Part shown: one piece after another, positions 44,042-54,489 of the stretch
Layout of the letters: each line of letters opens with the position of its first letter
How positions within the stretch are numbered: position 1 is the stretch's first letter
From: Anaspis maculata
Lineage: Eukaryota > Arthropoda > Insecta > Coleoptera > Scraptiidae
Length of the DNA: 64,000 nucleotides
Assembly (NCBI GenBank): GCA_949128115.1
Contig: OX421961.1
Coordinates: 120,035,050-120,099,049, forward strand
Direction of reading: 5' to 3'
The notes under the pieces: model-generated
What the model was told of the DNA's origin: nothing
The model's database searches: none
The model's input: only the letters and a program-made list of their open reading frames with translations
Program-made: the position numbers and the translations under genes

Positions 44042-44910
44042 ATCAATAGTAATATAACAAGTGCTTAGTGTTTTTTCAGTTGAATTGTTTTAACCCGAAA
44101 ACAACTGTCAATCACGAGGGAAAAGTGGACCCGATATTATCTGACTAAAATCCCGAGACAAAGTCGAGGGATTTTGTCCAAGATAATATCGGGTCTACTT
44201 TTCGAGTGATTGATAGTTTGTTTGAGGAATTTAAAACATTTAACTCGAATAAAACACAAAGCACGGGTTGAATTTAGCAGATTATCGCACAAATAGACTA
44301 CTAGTAGAAATGGTAGGTCCAATGTATCATTGTATAGTAGAACTGTCAATTTCAAAGCATGCCTTGTTGAAAAAAAAATCAATTTCAAGAGAATGTTTGT
44401 TTTTTTTTCTTTTTTCTAATAAATGAATACACTTGTGAAGCTCACTACTCGATCAAGCTAATTCTGCTTGGCTAAATGACAATTATCTTGCCATGAGTGG
44501 TAGTTCACAACAAAGTAGTTTCACATGGGCGGTAGACTGCTAGAGCTAAAAACTAAATGTCACTAACAGCTGTTGACAGCGCATGAAAGGAGAGTGCACA
44601 GTCGCGTATTTAGGAAGGGGCCTCGTTGCCGGAAACAATGCCGAAACGAAGTATAATAGGTTGTAAAATTGTATTTTAGTAAGTGGAAGACCCTTTAAAC
44701 GCGCCAGTACTGAAACTTCAATCCAAACAAGTATAAATGTGGTCGTTTCAATTACATATTATTTGTGGGTCCAAAAATATTTCAATCCGGTGCTATCACC
44801 TAGTGTGCAATAATCACCTCCTAGTGTGCATTAATCGATAGCTTAAACCGAGTCACGTGGGTCTCGATCGGTTGTTTTGATTGGTTGAATTGGGTATGTG
44901 GGCGATAATC
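44042..44910. repeat. Giant inverted repeat, left arm (869 bp)
   Basis: Mirrored at 48748-49619 with modest divergence. It contains a perfect-looking hairpin (CCCGATATTATCTGACTAAAATCCC...GGGATTTTGTCCAAGATAATATCGGG at 44132-44192), GCGCATGAAAGGAGAGTGCACAGTCGCG and GTGCAATAATCACCTCCTAGTGTGC blocks. The flanking ATCAATAGTAATATAACAAGTGC end is itself related to the shorter palindromic units at 48.5-50.3 kb. Confidence 0.9.
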
Positions 44911-45589
44911 GTGATTATTACATACATATCAGTTTCAACCAATCAGGACAGTTGAAAATGGGTTTAGCTAGGCTACTTGCTGTCGATAAAAAGGTAAAAA
45001 AATCACATCTGCTACTGATAAAATCGCACTAGTACATTACAGCGCTGCATTGAAATGTTTTTTTGAGTCTGGAACCAGTTGCAGCCTGAAATATCCCCAG
45101 TTTTGACAATAATTATGATTAAAAAACTAGCATTATTGCTTCAAGCTGCGATTTTCGTCAACTGAACCACGTGTTCACCTCCTTTGAGCCAAATTTCATT
45201 AGTGTGGGCCTTCCCTAGATCGGGCCCTGTCCACCACTCTCTCCCCAACGTGTCACCCATACCATCTGTCATAAATGATAAAGTGAAATTAGCTCTGCTA
45301 AAATGTCACCCATGTAAACTACCCACGAGAGCTACTGCTGCCACCAATATCCTAGGCAGCTGATTCATTTAGACACGTGCACCTAACTACCTAATACAGA
45401 ACCAATATACAACAAAAATAACATAAAGCAACCATCTTAATAATATTGTCCAAAGAAGCCGGCATTTTCAATTTCACCATGAACTATTTCAGCGTAGTAG
45501 GCATTTATGTAATAATCTGCAAAATATAACTCGTGTTTGTGTTTATTTCGAGTTGATTGTTTTAAATTACTGGAACAACTATCAATCAC

Positions 45590-45665
45590 TCTAGAAGAGT
45601 CGAGGGACTTGGTCCAAGATAATGTTAGGTTTACTTTTCCCTCGTGAATGACAATTGTTTTCAAC
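45590..45665. repeat. Fragment of the GAGGGA/CAAGATAAT hairpin family
   Basis: AGTCGAGGGACTTGGTCCAAGATAATGTTAGG at 45596-45627, followed by CCTCGTGAATGACAATTG, is a diverged piece of the hairpin in the giant arms. Confidence 0.6.
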
Positions 45666-45676
45666 GCTGACTGACG

Positions 45677-45943
45677 GGTTTATATACCGTGCAGCTTCGC
45701 TTTACTTTGGCTCTCAAGTGTCAATTTCATACGCTCATTGGACGACGTCATTGCTCATTGTCAAAACTCGATGACATTCTCTACGCCCGGAAAACTGTGT
45801 ACATGGACCTGGTTTATATACCGTGCAGCTTCGCTTTACTTTGGCTCTCAAGTGTCAATTTCATACGCTCATTGGACGACGTCATTGCTCATTGTCAAAA
45901 CTCGATGACATTCTCTACGCCCGGAAAACTGTGTACATGGACC
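45677..45943. repeat. 134-bp tandem duplication
   Basis: Two copies of a 134-bp unit (45677-45810 and 45811-45943) starting GGTTTATATACCGTGCAGCTTCGC and ending GTGTACATGGACCT. They are essentially identical, implying a recent duplication. A plus-strand ORF crosses both copies but is a repeat product. TTTATATACCGTGCAG could serve as a TATA-like element. Confidence 0.92.
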
Positions 45944-46225
45944 TCGTCAGGTTCCTGTTTTTATATAGCCCAAAAAGCTGCAGTTCACCCGAAAAGCTCT
46001 AGTTTTTTTTTATGAGCCTAAAAAGCTGCAATTCACTCTCTCACTCTCTCATTGTCTCACTCTAAAAGCTTTGTACATGAATCTCGTCAGCTTCCGGGTT
46101 GTTTTTATGAGTTCGAAAAGCTGTGATTCGCCCAAAAAGATGTGTACGTGAACCTCGTCAGGTCTCTGGTTTTTTTTATTAGCCGAAAAAGCTGCAAGTC
46201 GCCAGAAAAGCTGTGTACAAGGCGA
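45944..46225. repeat. Degenerate repeats of an AAAAGCTGTGTACATGAACCTCGTCAG unit
   Basis: Three to four diverged units with AAAAGCTG(C/T)...TGAACCTCGTCAGGT and TTTTTATGAGCC, each about 80-90 bases. They derive from the end of the 134-bp duplication. A further piece is at 47556-47670. Confidence 0.7.
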
Positions 46226-46331
46226 TCTACCGACAATTCCCCCCCCCCGTGATTTTGCCCGTTGTTGGCAGGGAGTAAAATTCAAATTTGGACACCAAAA
46301 CTTTCTACATTTTGCAGTAGGTACGAGTAAA

Positions 46332-47420
46332 CAGAGTGTTTCAAAAGAACTTAAATTGTTTTGACACCCTGTATTGAAGTATTGAAAATAATGTGGTTTT
46401 TTCTTTTGAGTCCGAATAATATTATTTGATATGTGATCTTGATCATATACAGAAAATCATCTCCAAACTTTCCACCTCAGATTTTTGGTCACCAAATTTT
46501 TTCTCAAGAAAACCCCGAAACAGGTCGATCTTTATTTTAAGGGAGACCTCTAGGACACGTATTGCCGAATTTTTATCTCCAAACCTTTCGCCCCCACCCT
46601 ACCCTACTTAAAAATTTCGAATAGTATCACCTTCTATCTTGTGATACATCAGATTGAAGGTGGTGAAATTCTCTTTTTGTCAAACATATTCAAAAAGGAA
46701 TCAAACCCATCCCCTAATCCCTTTAAAGTAGGGTAGGGTGGGGATAGGGACAAAGGGGTTGAAGATAAAAATGAAGCAATACGTGATATGTGATACCTAC
46801 GTGGTTCAGATGTCCTTTTCGAAATTAAAAAATCTACCTGTTTTTGCCAGGGAATCGATTCTTAAGAATCGGGAGTTTCCAGGGGGAAAATTCCTTCAAT
46901 CAAGAATGGGGGAATTTTGAGAGGGATTCTGGGAGTGGTCTAAAAAAACTTGAAATACTTTTGTCAGAAAGAGAACTTCAATACCTTTAATTTGATGTAT
47001 CACAAGAAACGTATAGTGGAGGAAAGCATTCACCGGCTTCGGTGTTAGGCCTCGTTGCGGGAATAGGCCGACGTTAGGTGAACGAATTAAAAAAAATCTA
47101 TAAAAAACAAGAAACGTAATGCTATTTCAAATTTTAAAGTAGAGTAGGATGGGGGCGAAGTGGCTGAAGATGAAAATTTAGCGATACGTGCCCTAGATGT
47201 CCCACTTGGAATGAAAATCGACCCGTTTCGGCGTTTTCCTGAAAAAAAATTGGTGGCAAAAAATCAGAGGTGGGAAGTTTGTAAATGAACACCCTGTATA
47301 CAATGATCATAATCAAATACCAAATCATATTATTCGGACTCGAAAGAGAAAAACGGCATCATTTCCAATTTTAAATATAGGGTGCCAAAAAAGGTCTCAA
47401 GTTTTTTTTTAAACACTCTG
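46332..47420. mobile_element. Diverged foldback related to the 39.8-kb element
   Basis: The left arm (CAGAGTGTTTCAAAAGAAC, GTGGTTTTTTCTTTTGAGTCCGAATAATATTATTTGATATG, AACCCCGAAACAGGTCGATC) is mirrored by the right arm (CGACCCGTTTCGGCGTTTTC, CAAATCATATTATTCGGACTC, TTTAAACACTCTG). These are the same blocks as in 39825-40280. The centre has a GGGTAGGGTGGGG/CCCCACCCTACCC inverted pair and contains a SINE fragment. Confidence 0.8.
47014..47106 (+). mobile_element. 5'-truncated SINE copy with 12-bp target duplication
   Basis: TAGTGGAGGAAAGCATTCACCGGC...GGCCTCGTTGCGGGAATAGGCCGACGTT matches the 3' part of the 40.75-41.06 kb SINE, ending in an A-rich tail. It is flanked by ACAAGAAACGTA (47002-47013 and 47107-47118), a clean target-site duplication. 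Confidence 0.85.
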
Positions 47421-47555
47421 TAGTCTGTATACTGCAAGGTATAGGAAATTTTGGTGTTCAAATTTGAATATACGGGAAAAATTGTTACGAATATTGTTTA
47501 CCCTTGCAAATTCATTCCAACGGAGAAAATTCTAACAGGGGGTGGGAACTTCCGG

Positions 47556-48480
47556 TGGACCATGAGCCCAAAAAGCTTCAATTCACCCGAAAAGCTGTGT
47601 ACACGGACCTTGTCAGGTTACTGATTGTTTTTTCTTCATGGGCCAGACAAGCTGCAGTTCGCTCATCACTCTCTAAGCTTTTTTCGATGATCGAACATTT
47701 TTCCTGTTTTTGCATTTTCCTCTATTTCTTCAATTTTTTCTTTCTTTTCACCTTTTTCGCTTTTCTGCATGTATGCTTCTCTTTCTTTCATATTAACGTT
47801 TTTCAAGTTCGATTTATCCACCTTCTTACTTACCCAGCACCCCCTTCCACTCCTCGGTCCCGTTACTGATGAATCAACAAAAACTCGTTTTTTTAATGTT
47901 CCTCTCGTTTTGGGCCGCAATCTTCATTTCGCGATTTTTTCTTTATTCAAAACTACAGGTTTTCTTTGTGAATGTCATTTCATCTGTACTATCACTCTTT
48001 CTCCCGTGTTGTTTAAGCTTTTCACCCACCCAGCAATCCAGTTTGCTTCCCGGTGCCGTAATTAAAAAAAAAAGGTGACTTTGTCTTTTCTTTCACTCTT
48101 TTTCGTGTGATGTTTGAACTTCTTACCCACCCGGCATCCTTGTCCACTCCCTGGTCCCGTAACTATGGGGCAACTATAGGCGTTAATGGGCTAAAACAAA
48201 AAAATGCATGGAAAATTCGTATTTTTTCTTAAATTTCATTCCACATGGCATTTTGAGTCGATTTTCATTTTCACTAAACTATGCATGCTGACCAGAAATT
48301 CCAAATTCACGACTCCGTAGTAGGAGGGCATTCATCTAAGAACAACCTGCCCGAGGGAACACGCTTGATCATAATTGTCTGGGAAAATCTCAAGCACGAG
48401 TGATATTTTGCTGATCATTACAAGAAAAATTCCGAAGTGACAGCTGTCAGATTTTGTTGCTTGTATCGAATTTATTCGGT
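47556..48480. other. T-rich region with a fragment of the AAAAGCTG repeat
   Basis: 47556-47670 carries the AAAAGCTGTGTACACGGACCTTGTCAGG repeat. The rest (47.67-48.08 kb) is strongly T/C-rich on the plus strand, giving Phe-rich ORFs without coding bias. The CACCCACC(C/T)GGCA(T/A)CC-type segments at 47.83, 48.02 and 48.12 kb are imperfect repeats. Confidence 0.5.
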
Positions 48481-48499
48481 TGCCATTGACAGTGGGATT

Positions 48500-48747
48500 T
48501 AGCTAAGTGAATATTATCATCCTTGTACACCTAATAATCAAGGGCGTGGTATGAGTAATAATCAACAGTAATATCACAAGTGCTTAGATTTTCACAATAA
48601 TTTTGGCCAGGCGATCGCGAGTGCTGGTTGTAGCGATAAATGCCCGACCCCGTAGGAGGAGGGCATTTATCTAGGGACAACCAGCCTGAGGGAAACGCTT
48701 GGCCAAAATTATCTGGGAAAATCTCGAGCACGAGTGATATTTTGGTG
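48500..48747. repeat. Palindrome-rich unit (AATGCCCGACTCC hairpin), copy 1
   Basis: Contains nested inverted pairs: GTGCTTAGATTTTCACAATAATTTTGGCC with GGCCAAAATTATCTGGGAAAATCTCGAGCAC, and inside it AAATGCCCGACCCCGTAGGAGGAGGGCATTT. Further copies are at 49.74-49.95, 50.03-50.27 kb and, in part, 48.29-48.40 kb. Confidence 0.85.
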
Positions 48748-49619
48748 ATTATCGCCCACATACCCAATTCAACCAATCAGAACAACCGAATGAGACCCAC
48801 GTGACTCGGTTTAAGCTATCGATTAATGCACACTAGGAGGTGATTAATGCACACTAGGTAATAGCACCGGATTGAAATATTTTTGGGCCCACGAATAATA
48901 TGTAATTGAAACGACTGTATTTATACTTGTTTGGACTGAAATTTTAGTACTGGTGCGTTTAAAGGGTCTTCCACTTACTAAAATACAATTTTACAACCTA
49001 TTAGACTTCGTTTCAGTATTGTTTCCAGCAACGAGGCCCCTTCCTTGATCCGCGACTGTGCACTCTCCTTTCATGCGCTGTCAACAGCTGTTAGTGACCT
49101 TTAGTTTTTAGCTCTACCAGTCTACCGTCCATGTGAAACTACTCTGTTGTGAACTACAACTCATGGCAAGATAGTTATTATTTAGCCAAGCAGAATTAGC
49201 TTGATTTAGTAGTGAGCTTCACAAGTATATTCAGTTATTAGAAAGAAGAAAAAATAAACATTTTTACCCTTCTCTTGAATTTGATTTTTTTCCAACGAGG
49301 CATGCTTTGAAATTGACAGTTCTACTATACAATGATACATTGGAACTACCATTTATACTGGTAGTCTATTTGGGCGATAATCTGCAAAATTTAACTCGGG
49401 CTTTGTGTTTTATTCGAGTTAAATGTTTTAAATTCCTCAAACAGCTACCAGTCACTCGAAAAGTAGACCCGATATTATCTTGGACAAAATCCCTCGACTA
49501 CGTCTCGGGATTTTAGTCAGATAATATCGGGTCTACTTTTTCCTCGTGATTGACAGTTGTTTTCGGGTTAAAACGATTTAACTGAAAAAACACCAAGCAC
49601 TTGTTATATTACTATTGAT
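48748..49619. repeat. Giant inverted repeat, right arm (872 bp)
   Basis: Reverse complement of 44042-44910, with the same internal hairpin at 49468-49529. The arms are separated by 3.8 kb that includes the 134-bp duplication and the 46.3-kb foldback. Confidence 0.9.
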
Positions 49620-50410
49620 TATTACACACAACGCCCTTGATTGTTAGACCTACAAGGATAATATTCACTAATCTAAATCCCTATCAATGGCAACAAAATA
49701 AAATTGATGTAAACAACAAAATCTGACAGCTGTCACTTTGAAGCAATAATCATCAAAACATCACTCGTGCTCGAGATTTTCCCAGATAATTTTGGCCAAG
49801 CGTTTTCCTCGGGCTGATTGTCCCTAGATAAATGCCCTCCTCCTGCGGAGTCGGGCATTTATTGCTACAACCAGCACTCGCGATCGCCTGGCCAAAATTA
49901 TCGTGAAAATCTAAGCACTTGTGATATTACTGTTGATTATTTCAATAAAAGAATCCGAAGTGACAGCTGTCAGATTTTGTTGTTTACATCAATCTTATTC
50001 CGTTGCCATTGACAGTGGGATTTAGATAAGTGAATATTATCCTTGTAGGTCTATTGATCAAGGGCGTTGTATGTAATAATCAACAGTAATATCACAAGTG
50101 CTTAGATTTTCACGATAATTTTGGACAGGCCATCGCGAGTGCTGATTGTAGTGATAAATGCCCGACTCCGTAGGAGGAGGGCATTTATCTAGGGACAACC
50201 AGCCCGAGGGAAACGCCAGGCCAAAATTATCTGGGAAAATCTCGAGCACGAGTGATATTTTGAAGATTATTACATAAAAGAAGTCCGAAGTGACAGCTGT
50301 CAGATTTTGTTGTTTACATGAATTTTATTCCGTTGCTATTGACAGTGGGATTTAGATAAGTGAATATTATCCTTGTAGGTCTAATAATCAAGGGCGTTGT
50401 ATGTAATAAT
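49620..50410. repeat. Palindrome-rich units, copies 2-3 with spacers
   Basis: Copy 2 (49740-49935) is inverted relative to copy 3 (50035-50275). The linkers repeat TGACAGCTGTCAGATTTTGTTG(T/C)TTACAT and GTGGGATTTAGATAAGTGAATATTATCCTTGTAGG in both orientations. ORFs here read through these repeats on both strands and are not genes. Confidence 0.85.
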
Positions 50411-51440
50411 CCCGTCAATTCGTAAAAACCTTCCAGGAGTGGAAATGAGGGAAAGAACTTGCGAGTCGCTCAACTGTTTCATCTCAGGAGTATCTCCCCA
50501 GTCCTGTTAGTTGAAATGTGACCGCGTGTGGCGCTGCGATTGTTGATGATAGAACAGAAAACTGGAACTATCTATGACTGAAACGCCTGCAGCAGTGCAA
50601 ATTGGAATTTAGCTCGATGAAATCCACTTCAGCGGTCGGGAACTGAAAGTGCCTCAAATGCAAATCTTCCATTTTCCTGCTAAATAATCAAAGGTCCGTG
50701 GTATACCGGCATGCGGTACTAACTATATTCTGAAAGAACAGCTTGTTTTACGACAGGATACCGAGATCACAAGATATTTTGGTTCTTTTGTACCTACACC
50801 CGTAATGTTGTTCGTCATGTTTGTACAGTTATTCGCATATCAAATTACATAACGAAACGGTACTCGCTCTTAGATCTCGGCATGCATTATTACAAAATGA
50901 ACCGTTGATTGTTCATACTGACACATATTCCCCCTTCAAGTCAATGACCTGTCACCTCTCTGCAATAATGGCGAACCACTGTATTTGCCCATGTACTTTA
51001 CGCCTGATGCAACTATAAAATTACCTATTCCTATAGGTCACCTACACATACACACACTGATTGGGTTTGTGTGTGACCCTCTTCTTCGTCGTTCTAGCAG
51101 AAGATGGTACCTAGATAGACTGACAGCGCTAGGTCACCGCACCCACCACAGCCAACGTGAGATCATACACGAAACGAACGAAACCTGCTTTGCACAGGGT
51201 TGCAATTTTGCGCACACACCTCGTATAAATAATCAGGATTAGGGTCAAGTCTGTGCATAATGGAAAGTCATTATACACTTTCGATTGTTAGTTCGTTATT
51301 ATGCACGTTGTGCCGTTTGAGTTGCACAAAACGTTTGATCGGAAAAATTCTCACGTCTAAGGTGGAGTGCACCTTGCTTGAATATTAAATTGTACGATGT
51401 TATGTTCAGCAGCTTTAGCAGTAGTCGGATGGTATAGACT
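50411..51440. other. Non-coding region, nothing recognised
   Basis: No repeat or codon-biased ORF identified. Composition is near average for the window. Confidence 0.4.
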
Positions 51441-51605
51441 TGACTTCTTGATATGAGTACCTTCAGCACGGTGTACTTTTTCACATATTACATATGTGTG
51501 GGTGGGAGTTGGGGTTGGGAGCAAAGAGGATTTGGCCAAATTGGAAACGCTGGGACCTGGGCTGGATGATGGTGCCGGAGGATGAGGGCCAAATTGCATT
51601 TCCAT
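51440..51605 (-). CDS. Weak candidate exon, Pro/Ser-rich N terminus
   Basis: The minus strand reads MEMQFGPHPPAPSSSPGPSV, then NLAKSSLLPTPTPTHT, with sensible codon use and a preceding CGCAAG. No strong donor follows (CATAT|GTAATA is the nearest), and no homologue is recognised. It could be a first or alternative exon of an unrecognised gene, or chance. Confidence 0.25.
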
Positions 51606-53335
51606 CTTGCGTCATGTCCCTAGACATCCGAACGATGCGCTCGACCCTCTAACCTAATTTGGCTGAGCTGACATGCAGAAGCGTTTTCAATAGGGCTAAT
51701 CAGAAGAGGCGATAGTGGAAATAAATTTATGTATTTTCGAGCTATGGAAATGTGCTGATGCGAGGAAGTGATGAATACAGTTTTCGTTGCAACACTCTTC
51801 GTTTGCGAAATTACCCGGTCGCGTCGCGCCATCTTAAGCCAAGTTTGATCAAAGCCAGTGTCGTTAACAGCATCGTCAGCAGTCGAATGAATAAACTTTT
51901 TTCGTTGATTGTTACTGTTACGAACTGTTACGAGCGGCGATTCTCGCATGCATTCTGAAGCACACGCGGTATTTCTAGACTGTTCGCATCAGATTCGAGT
52001 ATTACGAGAACATAGGCGATGGTTTAATAACATGGGAGACTCCAATAGACCCCACAGTACTGTATGTATATCTACAGCAACCCTACGGCCTACAACCACC
52101 CAACAATCTCATCATATACCGTGACGTTAAAAAACCCCGTAAAATCCAAAACAGAAACAGACCCGGGGAGCTTTTGAATAGAATTTTATTAGAAGACCTC
52201 GTCTCGCGCTGGCAACCGCCGGTAAAAAGTTTCGCGTACAAGTGCACTTCATTATTCATGACAGGATGCAATTTTGTACAAGTTGGAAATTCCGCCGTCA
52301 ATCTCCCCTGCCGTACTTGCGTCCTCGCCCCATCAAAATGCGGCATGAAAATTAGACGCGATGTGACGTCAGCGATCAACAAGAAAATAATAAAGCCAGC
52401 AGTGCGGAAAAATGTCCCGTCTAATTAACTGTTTTTCCACTCGGACCCATCACTTCTCCTACACAGAGCTATCTGTTCCGATTCGACCTGCTAGCAGCGT
52501 CAGCGATTTTTTTTTTCGTCGTCATGAGAGCAAGAAGTATTCATCCCTTAAAAGCTTGTCATATAAATTTAACTGCCACTTTCACTGGGTAAAACCGATC
52601 TTTATGGGTGCACTCTAAAGTGATTGAGTCGATATAAGAGCTTGATGCACAGAGATCTGAAACATGTGTCGCAGGGAACAGCTCTAATAATTGGCTGTGA
52701 TAACCAATGCGGTCGATGAAACGTCACAAACACAAGACAAATTGAAAATGCTAATTTTTAAGCAATCCAACAATAACAGCGCAGTCAAATCAACGCGACT
52801 AGGCCTTAAGGTTGGCCTTCAAAGATGTTGTTTTTATTTTCACGGTTCCATTGCTATCAGTGCTTCAAAAGAAAAACTGAAGAAAACGGGTCTGAAATTG
52901 GATTGTCTTGTCGAATAGCTATTTTTGTTTTTTGTTGCTAAAAATTTTTCAAACAATTTCCCCATTTTTTTGTTGAAAATATTTATAAAAATTAGCCATC
53001 AAATTGGCCAATTTAATGTTGGAAATAAATGTTTTTTTCCTTTTTGCATTTAGAGCATTGGTAGCGCCTAAACCGCAGAAGAAAAATTCTGTCTCTATCT
53101 CTTCCTCACTCGTGGTATGTCACGGTCCCTCCTTCTCTCCAGGTTTCGTCGGCGCTTGAATTCGCTGCATACTGAAAAGATCGTGTCTTTCATGGCATGG
53201 AGCTATCGAAATATATGATTCACTAAAATTTTCCGCATTTTTTGCACGGTCTAGTCGCTGGAAGTGTATCATTTCATTTGCTGGATATATGCATATGAAG
53301 TAGATGTGATATTGCATGGGTTTATAAGGGACCAA
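51606..53335. other. Non-coding region with one shared repeat motif
   Basis: Contains TGTTACGAGCGGCGATTCTCGCATGCATTCTG at 51926-51957, the reverse of the motif at 38.3 and 40.4 kb, and a GTGACGTCAGCG CRE-like site at 52362. No gene supported. Confidence 0.4.
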
Positions 53336-53339
53336 GGAC

Positions 53340-53700
53340 CATCAAGCTCCAATGTGTGCAGTTCCCTTGTATGATTCGGTGCCAGGGTCCCATGGTGTCT
53401 TTCTACCGTTCAAAGTCCTGATAGGGCCCCACTTGTGACTATCAGAGTTTGCCGTTTCAGGCCAAAGCGACGCCCTTGTGTCTTGGGTTGGTTGAAGCCT
53501 TATGGACTCCCTGGTATCTACGGGTGCCTCTTGGAGCCCCACTAAGCCTCCCTCTCGTTTGGGGTTGAAGTGAAAATAATGAAAACTCTGCCCCAGGTAT
53601 TCAACCCGTGAACCGATTTTCACCATTTATTTTTAAACAATAAGTAAGTAATTGGCTCTTAACTATTCTCCAACCATTTTCGTCCAATTTCCCGAGTATC
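53340..53700. repeat. Fragment of the GCCCCCTTGT/composite repeat
   Basis: 53340-53580 has array-like text (GTTCCCTTGTATGATTCGG, GATAGGGCCCCACTTGTGAC, GGAGCCCCACTAAGCC). 53590-53700 is the reverse of the 5310-5440 block. The order therefore links the two parts of the composite family at another locus. Confidence 0.65.
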
Positions 53701-53760
53701 TCTTAGTTGAAAAACAAACTTCTCCCTATGAAACTAAATGTTTTGACGAATGAGGTTGTA

Positions 53761-53934
53761 TGTATAGACAATACAAATAGAAAAGACCATAATGTCGTCT
53801 CGAATTTTTACGGTTGCGTAGGAACCAGGCGAGTCCATCATTTAAAAAAAAGGTTGGCTGATTTTTGATACCCCAATATCCGTGACGACGGTGGTGATAA
53901 ACATATGGTCTTCTCTATTTGTATTGTCTATACA
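53761..53934. mobile_element. 174-bp MITE, TGTATAGACAATACAAATAG ends
   Basis: Near-perfect 32-bp terminal inverted repeats, TGTATAGACAATACAAATAGA(A/G)AAGACCATA. The interior has GTCGTC...GACGAC pairs. No coding sequence. Confidence 0.85.
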
Positions 53935-54104
53935 GCACCTTGACACTACTTGAACCGCAGTGCTTTATTGTGATGTGTGTCAAGCTAGTCTTTTTAGATA
54001 GTCGCTCGACTTGGAGGGACGCCTGAATCAAAATCATCACTGACGTCTCCAGATACCGCCGGAAAAGTTTTGTGTCGCACCACAACAGATTTTTTTCGAA
54101 TTCC

Positions 54105-54481
54105 AATGAATTATTCATGAAGCCTGATGTCTAATCCCGAAACGATTTTTGAATTTTCCAGATCAGAAGTCCAACAAATTCCATTTTGAGAAAATTACCG
54201 TCGGGAAACCTAAACCGTGTCGATTTTGAAAATGGGTCTACACGTTGGAAATGGTCCTAATTGCCCAAGGGGACCTCAAAATGCACATATCGGTGTCGAA
54301 ATCACGTCGGTCGAAATCTCGTGATTTCGACAATTTTTAGCGCGTTCACAATACTTCCCTTCCTCGTTGGGTGGTGGATCGAGAAAGTAAAAAAAAATCA
54401 TATCGTCATTGTTGGACTTCTTATCTGGAAAATTCAAAAACCGTTTCAAGATTAGAGATCGGGCTTCATGAATAATTCATT
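54105..54481. mobile_element. MITE with about 75-bp inverted ends
   Basis: The left AATGAATTATTCATGAAGCC(T/C)GAT through TTTTTGAATTTTCCAGAT is mirrored on the right. The interior carries the TGTGTCGATTTTGAAAATGGG block shared with 5.66 kb and a TCGAAATCACG...CGTGATTTCGA palindrome. Confidence 0.8.
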
Positions 54482-54489
54482 AAAAATCA

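Noticed and set aside
45689..46015. 108-codon ORF with an internal duplication
   Set aside because: It simply spans the 134-bp tandem duplication.
47504..48078. Phe-rich plus-strand ORFs
   Set aside because: They are caused by T/C-rich low-complexity sequence.
53342..53626. 94-codon minus-strand ORF
   Set aside because: It lies in a fragment of the GCCCCCTTGT repeat family, and related loci do not keep the frame.
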